Shown piece by piece: positions 1 to 10,116 of a stretch of 64,000 bases of DNA (the first letter of the stretch is position 1; every line of letters begins with the position of its first letter). The stretch is from assembly GCF_024518675.1 (NCBI RefSeq), contig NZ_JANIGL010000001.1, forward strand, positions 496,001 through 560,000. Direction: 5' to 3'. The notes under the pieces are model-generated. The model had not been told where the DNA came from and did not search any database. It was given only the letters and a program-made list of their open reading frames with translations. The translations under genes and the position numbers were made by a program. Source of the stretch: Pseudoalteromonas shioyasakiensis. Its GTDB lineage: Bacteria; Pseudomonadota; Gammaproteobacteria; Enterobacterales; Alteromonadaceae.

Positions 1-2982
1 TAACAGCATACCATTACCAAATACATCCCCTGCCATATCCCCTACCGCAACAACGGTAAAATCTGTTGTTTGGCAATCAACGTCCATTTCGCGAAAATGA
101 CGCTTAACAGACTCCCATGCTCCTTTCGCTGTGATACCCATTTTCTTATGGTCATAACCTACAGAGCCACCAGAGGCAAAAGCATCACCAAGCCAGAAGT
201 TATACTCATTAGCAATACCATTAGCGATATCAGAGAAAGTAGCGGTGCCTTTATCAGCCGCCACTACAAGATATGCATCATCTTCGTCATGACGAGTCAC
301 ATCTTTCGGTGCAACAATTTCACCTTGCACAATATTATCAGTGATATCTAATAAGCCACGGATAAAGATTTTGTAACACTCTTGGCCTTCTTTGAAGAAC
401 GCATCACGGTCGCTTGGTAGCTGTTTACAGACAAAACCGCCTTTAGAGCCAACAGGCACAATCACCGTATTTTTAACTTGTTGCGCCTTAACCAAACCAA
501 GTACTTCGGTACGGAAATCTTCACGACGGTCTGACCAACGTAAGCCACCACGCGCCACTTTACCACCACGTAAATGAACACCTTCCACACGTGGTGAGTA
601 TACAAAGATTTCAAATGCCGGTAATGGTAATGGCATATCTGGGATCAAGCTTGGTTGCACCTTAAACGAAACATACGATTTGAACTGACCAGTTTCGTCT
701 TTTTGGAAATAGTTGGTGCGCAATGTCGCAATGATCATATCAACATATAAACGAATAATACGGTCGTCATCTAAATTCGCGACATTTTCAAGCTCAAGAT
801 AGATTTGAGCAACCAGCTTATCAAGAGTCTTTTCGCTCGCAGGGCTTTTAACTGAGAATTTTTTAGCAAATAAATTAACAATTTGTGCTGCAATATGCGG
901 GTAATTAGCAAATGTACTTTCAATATAAGTTTGTGAAAAAGTAACACCAATTTGACGCATATATTTAGCGTAAGCGCGTAGAATAGACGCTTCGCGACCG
1001 GTTAAACCACCCATTAATACTAAACGGTTAAAGCCGTCATTCTCTAAACGATTACTCCACACATTAGTTAGCGCAGCACGAAAACGCGCCGACACCTTAT
1101 CAAAATCAGCAACGCCTTGATTATCAAGCAGCATTGAGAAATCCATAATCCAGTTGATACGACCATCGCTGGTTTTAACTGAATAAGGTGTTTCACCAAT
1201 TACCCGCAGGCCAAAGTTTTCAAGCATTGGCATGACATCAGATAAATGGATTGGCTCATCTTTATGAAACAAGCTTAAACGAACAATGTTGCTGTTTGCT
1301 TCTTCTTGAGGACGATAAAACAACATTTCTAATTTGTTTTCATCGTTTAATAATTCAAGCTTTTCAATATCAACAACCGCAGCACTGGGTAATACTTCAT
1401 CTTTATAAGAACGGGCAAAGGCATTGCAATACTTACGATTTAGGTCGTTACCGCGGGCTTCACCTGCAGACTCTAGTAAGGCTGCTTGAAGTTTATCTTC
1501 CCAAGTGCGAGCCGCTTCAATTAAATTATTTTCGATGTCTTTCACTTTATATTCGATATTGTTATTAGTCACACGCACAATGTAATGAGTTCGCGCCAAT
1601 GTAGACTCAGAGAAGAAAGTAGTAAATTCGACCTTATCGTCAGAATTAAATGCATTAGCTAAAATAGCTTGGGTTTCGCGGCGTAGCGCTGTGTTATAGC
1701 GCTCACGTGGTACATAGACCATACACGAGAAAAAGCGTCCGTAAGCATCTTTACGCACAAACAAACGACACATATCACGTTCTTGTACTTGTAATACGCC
1801 CATTGCTACTTCTAATAACTCATGCTCACGAGCTTGTACTAGTTCGTCACGAGGGTAAGTTTCTAAAATATTTAGCACGGCTTTATAAGCATGGGTACCT
1901 TTAGCAAAGTCACACATTTCCATAATGCGATTAATTTTACTTTTTAAAACGGGTACATCAACGGCGCTATTATTATAAAAACTAGAAGAAAATAAGCCGA
2001 TAAAACGATCTTCACCAACGACATTATTTTTATTATCAAAGCGCTTCACACCCACATAATCAATATACGCCGGACGATGAACACGAGACAATGAGTTGGT
2101 CTTAGTTAAAATCAGCTGATTGCTACTTCTCGCTTCAAGGCGGGCTGCTTCTGGTAGTTCGGATAATAAACGGGCATGCTCATCCGTGGTGTTTTTCATT
2201 AAGCCCAGGCTAGTATCCATTTTGCCTTGCAGCTTGTAGTCACCTTGCACTGGTTCTAAGTCATATTGGCGATAACCCATCAGAGTAAAGTTATCTTTAA
2301 CTAACCAATCTAAAAACTCGACGGTTTCTTCAACTTCAACTTTATTTTTAGCATTTTTACGTTTTGGTAGCTCTTTACTAACCGCAATGAGTTTATCGCG
2401 GATAGGCTGCCAATCTTCAACGGCAGTCGATACGTCAACTAAAACAGATTCAAGCTCTTGTTTAAATGAATCAATTACCGCTGAGTCTGTTTGGCGGTCA
2501 ATTTCAATAAAGAAAACTGTTTTTGTAGAGGTCGATTCTTGATCTGCTTTTAAACTGGAAATCGCAGATATTTTGCCGTCTTTATCACGTTTTACTTTTA
2601 ATGGAGAGTGTAAAAGTAGATGCGACGCGATATTAGCGCGATTCATGGCCATACGAACAGAATCAACTAAAAATGGCATATCTTTAGCGATGATTTCAAC
2701 AATCGTATGCGATGACTGCCAGCCATCTTTTGCAACTTCTGGGTTGAAAACACGGATAACCGCATTATCAGAGGTATTTTTTTCTAGCGAGTTCCATAGG
2801 CTAAGTGCAGCGCCATATAAGTCACTATCGTTGCGATGAGCCAAATCTTCTCTAGACATATTGCTGTACAAGGACTTGGCAAATTTCTCAACGAGTAACA
2901 CATTATCAGCGTGAACTTTTTTCTGGATTAGCTTGCAGACATTATCTAAGATAACCGAGGCTTGCCCTTCATTTTGTGTCAT
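1..2982 (-). CDS. gdhB: NAD-dependent glutamate dehydrogenase, large type (5' part, 994 codons)
   Basis: The reading frame stays open from an ATG at 2982 to the window edge, giving the first 994 residues of a protein that in this family is about 1,600 residues long; the C-terminal part lies outside. It starts MTQNEGQASV. The late segment reading GGKVARGGLRWSDR, followed by VKNTVIVPVGSKGGF, is typical of the catalytic core of the large NAD-specific glutamate dehydrogenases. These oxidise L-glutamate to 2-oxoglutarate and ammonium in the cytosol and normally act in glutamate catabolism. The N-terminal half contains the long regulatory region of the family, including a degenerate ACT-like part. 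It is monocistronic as far as visible. An unrelated NADP-type enzyme (gdhA) lies 58 kb away in this window. The symbol follows Pseudomonas usage. Confidence 0.93.
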   Translation of the reverse strand, partial: MTQNEGQASVILDNVCKLIQKKVHADNVLLVEKFAKSLYSNMSREDLAHRNDSDLYGAALSLWNSLEKNTSDNAVIRVFNPEVAKDGWQSSHTIVEIIAKDMPFLVDSVRMAMNRANIASHLLLHSPLKVKRDKDGKISAISSLKADQESTSTKTVFFIEIDRQTDSAVIDSFKQELESVLVDVSTAVEDWQPIRDKLIAVSKELPKRKNAKNKVEVEETVEFLDWLVKDNFTLMGYRQYDLEPVQGDYKLQGKMDTSLGLMKNTTDEHARLLSELPEAARLEARSSNQLILTKTNSLSRVHRPAYIDYVGVKRFDNKNNVVGEDRFIGLFSSSFYNNSAVDVPVLKSKINRIMEMCDFAKGTHAYKAVLNILETYPRDELVQAREHELLEVAMGVLQVQERDMCRLFVRKDAYGRFFSCMVYVPRERYNTALRRETQAILANAFNSDDKVEFTTFFSESTLARTHYIVRVTNNNIEYKVKDIENNLIEAARTWEDKLQAALLESAGEARGNDLNRKYCNAFARSYKDEVLPSAAVVDIEKLELLNDENKLEMLFYRPQEEANSNIVRLSLFHKDEPIHLSDVMPMLENFGLRVIGETPYSVKTSDGRINWIMDFSMLLDNQGVADFDKVSARFRAALTNVWSNRLENDGFNRLVLMGGLTGREASILRAYAKYMRQIGVTFSQTYIESTFANYPHIAAQIVNLFAKKFSVKSPASEKTLDKLVAQIYLELENVANLDDDRIIRLYVDMIIATLRTNYFQKDETGQFKSYVSFKVQPSLIPDMPLPLPAFEIFVYSPRVEGVHLRGGKVARGGLRWSDRREDFRTEVLGLVKAQQVKNTVIVPVGSKGGFVCKQLPSDRDAFFKEGQECYKIFIRGLLDITDNIVQGEIVAPKDVTRHDEDDAYLVVAADKGTATFSDIANGIANEYNFWLGDAFASGGSVGYDHKKMGITAKGAWESVKRHFREMDVDCQTTDFTVVAVGDMAGDVFGNGMLL

Positions 2983-3155
2983 TACATGTTCCTTAAATCT
3001 ATACCCTTCTAAAACAGAGGGGAAATTTGTACAGCAATTTATATTGTGTGGAGTCAGCTAAATTCTAACCCTTTTACAACGAATAAACAGCCCTTTCGAT
3101 GAAAACATTTTAAGCATTTCAGCTATTTGGTCATCTATTCACAAATTATAGATAT

Positions 3156-3177
3156 AAATGGCCATTACTGGCCATTT
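3156..3177 (-). terminator. Stem-loop downstream of the RND gene
   Basis: A perfect 9-bp inverted repeat (AAATGGCCA, loop TTAC, TGGCCATTT) lies 20 bases past the RND permease stop. There is no clear T-run on the minus strand, so it may be a weak terminator or an mRNA 3'-end stabiliser. Confidence 0.45.
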
Positions 3178-3196
3178 AGGAGCAAAACTATTCACA

Positions 3197-5518
3197 TTAT
3201 TTTTTCTGGTCAGTCCAGAGTAAGCTGCCAATTGCTGGCAATAACAACACTGCACCCAACATATTGACCAAAAACATAAAGGTCAGCAAGATGCCCATAT
3301 CGACTTGGAACTTCAAATCAGAAAAAATCCAGGTACTCACACCAATAGCAAGCGTAATACCCGTGAACAATACGGCACTGCCTCGCTCAGCTAATGCATT
3401 ACGATATGCAATTGGTAACGCCACACCTTGCTTTAACTGCCCCATCATTGATGACAAAATATAAATACCATAATCAACACCAATCCCCACACCGAGTGCA
3501 ATAACAGGTAATGTAGACACGGTTAAGCCTATTTGCAGCTGCACCATTAAGGCTTGCGCGAGAGTTGATACAATATACAGAGGTAAAACAACAGCAATGG
3601 TTGCTTTGACGCTCTTAAAGCTGATCAAACATAAAACGATAACTGCACCATAAACATAGATCATCATAGGCAATTGCGCAGCAGAGACAGACTCATTCGT
3701 TGCCGCCATTACGCCAACAGGGCCAGACGCTAATCTAAACTTTAATGTATCGGTTTGCTCTTCTTTAGCGAACTGTTTAACACGCTCTATCACGTTATCA
3801 ATGGTTTCTGCTTTGTGGTCATCTAAAAAGATAATCACCGGCATTACTGAGCAATCACCATTTAGTAATCCAGTACTGGTTTCAACCCGTGCACTGGCTT
3901 GCACTAAACTTGCTGTATTGCGCGGTAAGGTTTGCCACTTTAAATTACCTTCGTTATAGCCTGCATTAACCGATTGTGCTACCGAACTTAAACTCACTGC
4001 AGATTGAACACCACCTAAGTTTTCAACTTTATATTGAAAACGACTAATCCGCTGCATCACATCGTGATCTGTACACGCTGCTGGGTAAGCTTCCACCAAT
4101 ACTTTTAAAATATCTGATGAAATAGTGTATTTGTCCGATATTAAAAAGGTATCTTGATTATAGCGTGCGTCTTGGTGCAACGACGGCGCCCCTGCATGTA
4201 AATCACCTATGCGCATTTTATCCGCTTGCCAATAACCAACAGCAAACAGCACTAAGGTTAAAGCGATGATTATTTTTGCAACTTTAGGATCCGTCGCTTT
4301 GACTAACAACTCACGTAGCGTGTCAAACATATTTGGCTTTTCAGTATTGCCGGCTTTGATTTTAACTGTATTTTCAAAGCGCATATATGACGCCCATACA
4401 GGTAATAAAATCAAATTAGTAAATATAATAACAGCCACACCAAGACTCGCTGTAATCGCAAGTTCACGGATAATGCCAATATCTATAGTAAGTAGAGTTA
4501 AAAACCCTACCGTATCTGAAAGCAAAGCAATACCACCAGGTACCAATAACGCCCTAAAACTTGATTGGCAACAAATTCGTGTACTACGACCCTCAGCCAC
4601 TTTCTTACCTATGGCATTTATCATCTGCACGCCATGGCTTACACCAATAGCAAAAACTAAAAATGGCACTAGGATTGACATAGGATCAAGGCCAAACCCT
4701 AAGCTAGAGAGCAAGCCTAATTGCCATACAACCGCTATAATAGAGCAAGCAATAGGTAACACGGTTAACTTTAAACTGCCACAGAATAACCAAACCATAA
4801 TAAAGGTAAATGCAATGGCAATGGCAAAGAACAACACAACCCCTTTTGCGCCCTCTGCTATATCCCCCGCCATTTTTGCAAAGCCAATAATGTGGATGCT
4901 GACCTTGTCAGTACTTAATGGTTCACGTATTTGTGTTTCGAGCTTTTGTGCAAAGGCTAATGTATCGAGTTTTTCTTGGGTTTGTGGGTCTGTTTCTAGC
5001 AGTTGTGCACTTACCATGGCACATGAATAGTCAGAGGCAATCATGCGACCAACAACTTTAGCTTTCTCAATGTTTTCTTTTACAACAGCTAACCCCTGGT
5101 TATCTGCTTTGAAGTTAGCGGGAATAATTGGGCCACCGGCAAAACCATCTTCAACCACCTCAACAAACCGCGCACTTGGAGAAAATATCGAATTCACTAA
5201 AGGACGATTTACCCCAGGAATAAAATAAAGTTGATCATGTACAGCTTTTAGCTGAGTAAAAAACTCAGGGTTAAAAATATTGCCGCTATCATCACACACC
5301 GATATTAAAATACTATTAGCACCACCAAACTGCTTTTCATGTTTTAAATACACCTTCATGTAATCATGATTTAATGGAATATTTTTATTAAACGATGCAT
5401 CAAGTTGGATTTGAGTAGCCTTAAATGCAAGCACACAGGTGATCAACACAAAAGCAATAATCATCACTAAACGATGACGGAACACGGCCTTTTCTAAAAA
5501 ATCTAATAAACCTTGCAT
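3197..5518 (-). CDS. RND/MMPL-family envelope transporter permease
   Basis: A 773-residue membrane protein with the RND layout: one transmembrane helix near residues 16-33, a periplasmic domain to about residue 220, a block of five helices (about 225-385), one helix near 415, a second periplasmic domain, and a last block of five helices (about 625-765). The helix block contains PFLVFAIGVSHGVQM, and the equivalent in the second half is LGVGIGVDYGIYI, both typical of MMPL/HpnN-like proteins that move lipids or other hydrophobic molecules. Its ATG overlaps the stop of the YCF48 gene by one base (TAATG), so the two are translationally coupled. It is the last gene of a four-gene envelope operon. 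The substrate cannot be read from the sequence; it is not an AcrB-type drug pump, because it is shorter and has no adaptor gene beside it. Confidence 0.88.
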   Translation of the reverse strand: MQGLLDFLEKAVFRHRLVMIIAFVLITCVLAFKATQIQLDASFNKNIPLNHDYMKVYLKHEKQFGGANSILISVCDDSGNIFNPEFFTQLKAVHDQLYFIPGVNRPLVNSIFSPSARFVEVVEDGFAGGPIIPANFKADNQGLAVVKENIEKAKVVGRMIASDYSCAMVSAQLLETDPQTQEKLDTLAFAQKLETQIREPLSTDKVSIHIIGFAKMAGDIAEGAKGVVLFFAIAIAFTFIMVWLFCGSLKLTVLPIACSIIAVVWQLGLLSSLGFGLDPMSILVPFLVFAIGVSHGVQMINAIGKKVAEGRSTRICCQSSFRALLVPGGIALLSDTVGFLTLLTIDIGIIRELAITASLGVAVIIFTNLILLPVWASYMRFENTVKIKAGNTEKPNMFDTLRELLVKATDPKVAKIIIALTLVLFAVGYWQADKMRIGDLHAGAPSLHQDARYNQDTFLISDKYTISSDILKVLVEAYPAACTDHDVMQRISRFQYKVENLGGVQSAVSLSSVAQSVNAGYNEGNLKWQTLPRNTASLVQASARVETSTGLLNGDCSVMPVIIFLDDHKAETIDNVIERVKQFAKEEQTDTLKFRLASGPVGVMAATNESVSAAQLPMMIYVYGAVIVLCLISFKSVKATIAVVLPLYIVSTLAQALMVQLQIGLTVSTLPVIALGVGIGVDYGIYILSSMMGQLKQGVALPIAYRNALAERGSAVLFTGITLAIGVSTWIFSDLKFQVDMGILLTFMFLVNMLGAVLLLPAIGSLLWTDQKK

Positions 5519-6516
5519 TATGGCGTCATCCCCTTCACTTTAATGCCATTTTCTGATGCCATAACGAGTTGTTTTTTAAAAACAACAGCATCTAAAATTG
5601 CTTTACCATCAGGTAACTGCTCTTGCGTCAGCGTGCCATTTTCATAATGAAAAATAACCCCACTGTTTGCTAATAATAACCAGCCATTATTGTTTGTTTC
5701 TAAAATACTATTTACAGTCGCTGTTTTATCATTGCTAAGGTGTTGCCAATCAGTTTGCTCGTTGCGAGTAAAAATATTACCCCTGAGACCTGCAACAAGT
5801 TCATCCCCTTGGCTATTATGTGCATAAGCAAAAAAAGAACCCGGGTAGATTTCTTCATCACGATGCCAAGTAACACCGTTATCGACACTGTGTGCCAATA
5901 ATCCCATTTCACCCACAAGCATTAATTTATCACCCGCTTCGACGATGCGGTTAAAGTGCGGTAAAATTGAGGCTGTTTCTGCTTCATACCCTTGTGGATC
6001 GGTTTCTTTTAGATCATTTAAATAATCACGGTCTTCTGCAAATAGTAAGCTATCTAAAAAGCGCTTGCGCCAATTCGCGCCGCCATCGTTGGTCACATAA
6101 AACATACCATATGCACCAACGGCAAAACCGTGTTGTTGATCAGTAAATAGAATATCGAGGCAAGGCTTATCAAGAGACTCTTTGACATGCTGTAGCTGCC
6201 ATTGTGAGCCACCATCTTGGGTGTTGATAATAGTTGCATCATGTCCACATGCCCAACCTTGCTGTGGATTAATAAAATTAACCGCGGTCAATAACACTTG
6301 TGTTGGCACCGCTGCTTGTTGCCACACTTTAGCATCGTCGCTGGTAATAACAGTACCGAACTTTCCAACCGCAACCAGTTTGTCGCCGTTATATTCAATA
6401 TCTGTGAGCAGTGTTTTGTCAGCTTTTGGCGCACTAATGGCAGGCTGTGGCGCTGCTGATAATGCAAAAGTAAGACTTGCTAAGGCACTAAACCCCGCAT
6501 AAAGCAAATACTTCAT
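5518..6516 (-). CDS. Exported YCF48/HCF136-like beta-propeller protein
   Basis: 332 residues with a Sec signal peptide (MKYLLYAGFSALASLTFALS, cleavage near residue 21). The remainder shows the repeated blades of the YCF48/BNR-like propeller: short motifs such as GKFGTVITSDD, GHDATIINTQDGG and GAYGMFYVTNDGG, each placing W or F near a G-x-x-W strand. In cyanobacteria and plants YCF48 assists photosystem II assembly, but relatives in non-photosynthetic proteobacteria usually lie beside RND and DUF1302/DUF1329 genes, as here. The most likely role is a periplasmic scaffold or assembly factor for the neighbouring RND permease; that is inference. The stop overlaps the permease start. Confidence 0.85.
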   Translation of the reverse strand: MKYLLYAGFSALASLTFALSAAPQPAISAPKADKTLLTDIEYNGDKLVAVGKFGTVITSDDAKVWQQAAVPTQVLLTAVNFINPQQGWACGHDATIINTQDGGSQWQLQHVKESLDKPCLDILFTDQQHGFAVGAYGMFYVTNDGGANWRKRFLDSLLFAEDRDYLNDLKETDPQGYEAETASILPHFNRIVEAGDKLMLVGEMGLLAHSVDNGVTWHRDEEIYPGSFFAYAHNSQGDELVAGLRGNIFTRNEQTDWQHLSNDKTATVNSILETNNNGWLLLANSGVIFHYENGTLTQEQLPDGKAILDAVVFKKQLVMASENGIKVKGMTP

Positions 6517-6607
6517 AAATTAAAATCGCCTTGAGGAGAATGTGTTTGTCGAAAAATCATGCAAATGGAATAACCAGAGCGTGTCAGAAAGACAAACGCG
6601 GCTTGAT

Positions 6608-6636
6608 AAAAAAGGCACCTAACCATATTAGGTGCC
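6608..6636 (-). terminator. Strong intrinsic terminator inside the envelope operon
   Basis: On the minus strand a perfect 9-bp stem (GGCACCTAA / TTAGGTGCC, 6614-6636, 5-base loop) is followed directly by a run of six T. It lies just after the DUF1329 stop and before the YCF48 start, so only read-through transcripts should reach the YCF48 and RND genes unless there is an internal promoter. Confidence 0.85.
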
Positions 6637-6644
6637 AGTTAACT

Positions 6645-8009
6645 TTAACGGCCTGCGCGACGTAGCGCATTCGATGTGAATTCATTGTCGTTGAATGATT
6701 TTGAGAAATCATACATTTTTTCTTGGTTATCTAAACCAATTGCTAAATAACGGCGAGAATTCAAATCATGATATACGTCAAGCGTGCTCCAGTTTGTTAA
6801 TGCATCATAATAATTTAAACCATGTGCCATTGCGACACGATACATTTGGTCACGATTATCATAAATATCAGTTACATGTATTTGCCAGCTGTCTTCATCA
6901 ATATAGAAAACACGTTTTTTATAAATATGACGCGTATCTTCTTTTAAGTTAGCTTCCACAACCCAAACACGGTGCTTTTCATAACGCACATGCTCAGGAT
7001 TGATATGCCCCGGCATTAAGATGTCATCGTATTCAAGTTTGTCACTGTGTAATTTATAGCTGTTATAAGGAATATAAAGCTCTTTTTTACCTTTCAATGT
7101 CCATGTATAGCGGTTTGGAGAACCGTTAAACATATCAAAGTCATCAGTCGTACGAAGGCTATCAGCCGCTGTACCTGGTGCATCATATGCTACATTGGGT
7201 GCACGACGTACACGGCGTTGGCCTGTATTGTAAGTCCAAGCTTGGCGAGGTGTTAATATTTGGTCCATAGTTTCATGAACTAACAGAGCAGTACCGGCAA
7301 GTCTTGCAGGCTGAGTCACCTTTTGTTTGAACTTAAATAAAATATTAGACTCTTGTAATTCAGCAGGTGTCGCTGCGGGGTCTGAATATTTAACAAGCAA
7401 CTGCTCATCGAAGCCAACCATATTATAAGAACCTGATGCGGTTGGTGCAGCTTGACCACCAAAGCGCTCAATTGATAAGCCTCGATAGCGGAGTAAATGG
7501 TTCCAAATAGCTTCTAGGCCATCCTTTGGAATAGGAAAAGGAATACCTATGGCTGTATTTTTAATACCATTACCGCCTTCAATCAACTCAGCTGTTGGTG
7601 CATATTGCTTAGTTGCGTCGTACACAAATTGTGGGTTAGAGGCACTGCGATGCGTTTTATAGATATTCATCTTAAACGTATCTGGGTAAGCTTCAAATAA
7701 TGCAACTTGGCCTGGGCTTAAGTTGTCTTTGTATTTAGCAACATTTGACTTATCAATGGTAAAAAGAACTTTGTCATCAGCAAATGGATCTGGGTGATGC
7801 ATTCCCGGCGTATAGCCCGCAGGCGCTTTAGTGATCCCTCCTGTCCACTCGGGAATTGAGCCATCGGCATTGCCAGCCTTTTGTGCCCCTACTGGCGTTA
7901 AATCTTTGCCTAAACGGGCAACTTCTTCGGCAGACATTTTAGCAACCGCCGCATTTGTCGAAAGAAAACCGCAAACAGCTAATGCGATGAGGGTAGGTTT
8001 TTTAATCAT
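6645..8009 (-). CDS. DUF1329 exported protein (LolA-like fold family)
   Basis: 454 residues starting MIKKPTLIALAVCGFLS, a Sec signal peptide cut near residue 23 (AAVAK). The open frame extends 48 codons further upstream into the DUF1302 gene, but the ATG at 8009 sits after a GGGTATC ribosome-binding region and begins a canonical signal peptide. The start of the mature protein (SAEEVARLGKDLTPVGA..., then DGSIPEWTGGI) is the hallmark of DUF1329. This family is predicted to have a LolA/LolB-like lipid-binding fold and is nearly always next to DUF1302. It lies 10 bases after the DUF1302 stop. A role as periplasmic carrier for a hydrophobic ligand between the RND pump and the outer membrane is plausible but unproven. 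Confidence 0.88.
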   Translation of the reverse strand: MIKKPTLIALAVCGFLSTNAAVAKMSAEEVARLGKDLTPVGAQKAGNADGSIPEWTGGITKAPAGYTPGMHHPDPFADDKVLFTIDKSNVAKYKDNLSPGQVALFEAYPDTFKMNIYKTHRSASNPQFVYDATKQYAPTAELIEGGNGIKNTAIGIPFPIPKDGLEAIWNHLLRYRGLSIERFGGQAAPTASGSYNMVGFDEQLLVKYSDPAATPAELQESNILFKFKQKVTQPARLAGTALLVHETMDQILTPRQAWTYNTGQRRVRRAPNVAYDAPGTAADSLRTTDDFDMFNGSPNRYTWTLKGKKELYIPYNSYKLHSDKLEYDDILMPGHINPEHVRYEKHRVWVVEANLKEDTRHIYKKRVFYIDEDSWQIHVTDIYDNRDQMYRVAMAHGLNYYDALTNWSTLDVYHDLNSRRYLAIGLDNQEKMYDFSKSFNDNEFTSNALRRAGR

Positions 8010-8019
8010 AATGATACCC

Positions 8020-10116
8020 TTAAATTGAATATTTAATATTGAAAGAAACGTAATCACGGTCAGAGAAAGTATTTGTTTCGCCACCACCCCAGAAAGAGTT
8101 ATAGCTGAAATCAAACGACCATGCATTTTGATAGTTGAAGTTAGCAGTAACACCTAAAGACTTACGATCTTCAATAAATAGAAACATAGGATCAGGTGTA
8201 ATACCATTTACGTCATGTGAAAATACAAAGCGAGGTGAGAAGTTAACCCCTTTAAAGAAGTTATAATAATCACCTTTGGCGATTAAACGATAACCCCAAG
8301 CAGACGCAGTCGGGAATGGGTTAGTTTCTGGACCATTCGATAAGCCTAAATGCAAAGTAGAGTAATCATCAGTGCCCGGCCCCGTAATTACACCACTACG
8401 ACCTGTGCCTGAAACGTTCAAACGCAATTCATCATACTCTGGCATGTCATTAATTCTAACACCGCCTACTTCACCCACCACAGCCCAGCTGTCAGCACCC
8501 AGTGATGGGCCAAACAAGTGTGTTGCGGTAAATTGAATTTGTGCTGTATTACGCTCAATATAGCCTTGTGCCGTTTCACCTGGCCCAACAACACTAATAC
8601 TATCTCCTGGGCTCATTTGTGAAATACCGGCAAAATCAGGTCGTATACCTGCAACAGCAAGTTGCTCTGGCATACCTGCATACAGTAATTCTACGTCATC
8701 AATTTGTAATGGCTCATCTTCACGAAAGGCAAATTCACCGGCAAATGCGGTTTCACCTAATGACGTGTTAAAACTTAAACCATATAATTTAATGTCTTCT
8801 GGGTATTCAAGTTTACCTTGAGTAAATGCATTTAAATCAGTGACATTATCGTCTGTAATTTCTGTCGACATGATCATTGCTAAATCTTCAGCGATAGCAG
8901 CTGAGGTAAAGTTTGATACTTGTCCAGATATCAACGGACGGCGGCTATGGTAGTTAATATGATACAGTGCAACCTCAGTGTCGTTTAATTCAGGTAAAAA
9001 CATACCTAAGCGTAAACCATACTGACCACCATTTTTAGGCTCAGTTTTACCGGCATCCCCTTTACCCTTCAAGGCAACTTTAGTTGGGTAAGCCATATAC
9101 ATATTAGCGAGTAACTCTTGTCCAGCTTGGCTTTGTGGATTTACACCGGTTGCTGCAGCTGTAGCTAACCATTGATCCTGCAAACCATTTAGCTGATTAG
9201 TTAAAAACTCTAAATCAATATCTGGGTTTGAGGTAAAACCTAATTGAATATTTTGCTGATAACCGTTTTCTGAAGCAAAGTCATTAGTTGAAAAATAACT
9301 TCCTGCCGCAGGTAAACGTGTTTCATGCCATTCATATTGGTAAAAAGCTTCAAGGTTTAAGTTTTCAGTAATACCTAGTGAGGCCCATAACATGCCGACA
9401 GGAATAAATGCTTCCTTGAGCTCTGCACCCGGAGCTTTCAAACGGTCAATATCAACTGGGTTAACATTAATACCATGAGAAATCAGGGTACTCTCCCCCC
9501 AGTTAACTACTTGTTGACCTAAACGAATTGATAACGGGTTATTACCATCATTTAAATCAAAGTTGGCCCATACATAAGCATCAAGTAAACGTAAATCGGC
9601 ACATACCTGCTCTTTAGTATCGTCATCATCACATGGGTCAACTCCACCACCTGACACTGGATTAACATAGGCGCGATCACCGTCCATTAACTCAAAGTCA
9701 TAAAAGTACATAAAGCGAGTAAATAAACCAAAATTGTCTTTGCTGATTGACAGGTCGTGCGTGCCTTTCAATAGTTTTGAAAATGACTCACCACTATCAA
9801 AATTCAAATCTCCTGCATCACCGTTATTCGAATAAGCACCAGGTTGTGCCCATACATCTTGCGATGAGTAAATAGGGTTAAGGGCTGGATCATAACCAGT
9901 CCAATCAAGTGCAGGGCTATTACTTTTACCGATAAGCGCAAAGTCACGATCTTCTACACGAATACTTTGTCCATACGAAAAGTTTGAATCGAACGTAACA
10001 TCAAAGCCACCTACTTCGAAATTAGCGGCTTGAGTAGCGCCTGCAGTTAAGCCTAACGTAGCAGCAGCTAGACCTAAAACTATTTTATTTTTAACAAAAA
10101 GCGATCTTCTTATCAT
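8020..10116 (-). CDS. DUF1302 outer-membrane beta-barrel protein
   Basis: 698 residues with a signal peptide (hydrophobic core about residues 11-28, cleavage near ATQAANF). The mature protein begins FEVGGFDVTFDSNFSYGQS and contains GQQVVNWGEST and LKEAFIPVGMLWASLGI, hallmark stretches of DUF1302. It has many alternating amphipathic strands and ends in a short strand finishing VSFNIKYSI, typical of an outer-membrane barrel with a C-terminal BAM signal. It is the first gene of the operon DUF1302-DUF1329-YCF48-RND. By analogy with other barrels it could be the outer-membrane pore or receptor of a lipid-moving system; no ligand can be inferred. Confidence 0.88.
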   Translation of the reverse strand: MIRRSLFVKNKIVLGLAAATLGLTAGATQAANFEVGGFDVTFDSNFSYGQSIRVEDRDFALIGKSNSPALDWTGYDPALNPIYSSQDVWAQPGAYSNNGDAGDLNFDSGESFSKLLKGTHDLSISKDNFGLFTRFMYFYDFELMDGDRAYVNPVSGGGVDPCDDDDTKEQVCADLRLLDAYVWANFDLNDGNNPLSIRLGQQVVNWGESTLISHGINVNPVDIDRLKAPGAELKEAFIPVGMLWASLGITENLNLEAFYQYEWHETRLPAAGSYFSTNDFASENGYQQNIQLGFTSNPDIDLEFLTNQLNGLQDQWLATAAATGVNPQSQAGQELLANMYMAYPTKVALKGKGDAGKTEPKNGGQYGLRLGMFLPELNDTEVALYHINYHSRRPLISGQVSNFTSAAIAEDLAMIMSTEITDDNVTDLNAFTQGKLEYPEDIKLYGLSFNTSLGETAFAGEFAFREDEPLQIDDVELLYAGMPEQLAVAGIRPDFAGISQMSPGDSISVVGPGETAQGYIERNTAQIQFTATHLFGPSLGADSWAVVGEVGGVRINDMPEYDELRLNVSGTGRSGVITGPGTDDYSTLHLGLSNGPETNPFPTASAWGYRLIAKGDYYNFFKGVNFSPRFVFSHDVNGITPDPMFLFIEDRKSLGVTANFNYQNAWSFDFSYNSFWGGGETNTFSDRDYVSFNIKYSI

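Noticed and set aside
70-2839. Several plus-strand frames of 60-105 residues at the left end
   Set aside because: All are antisense to the NAD-glutamate dehydrogenase frame, which is continuous and conserved over the same stretch.
4266-5030. 254-residue plus-strand frame
   Set aside because: It lies wholly antisense to the RND permease gene, has no ribosome-binding site and the permease frame has clear family motifs.
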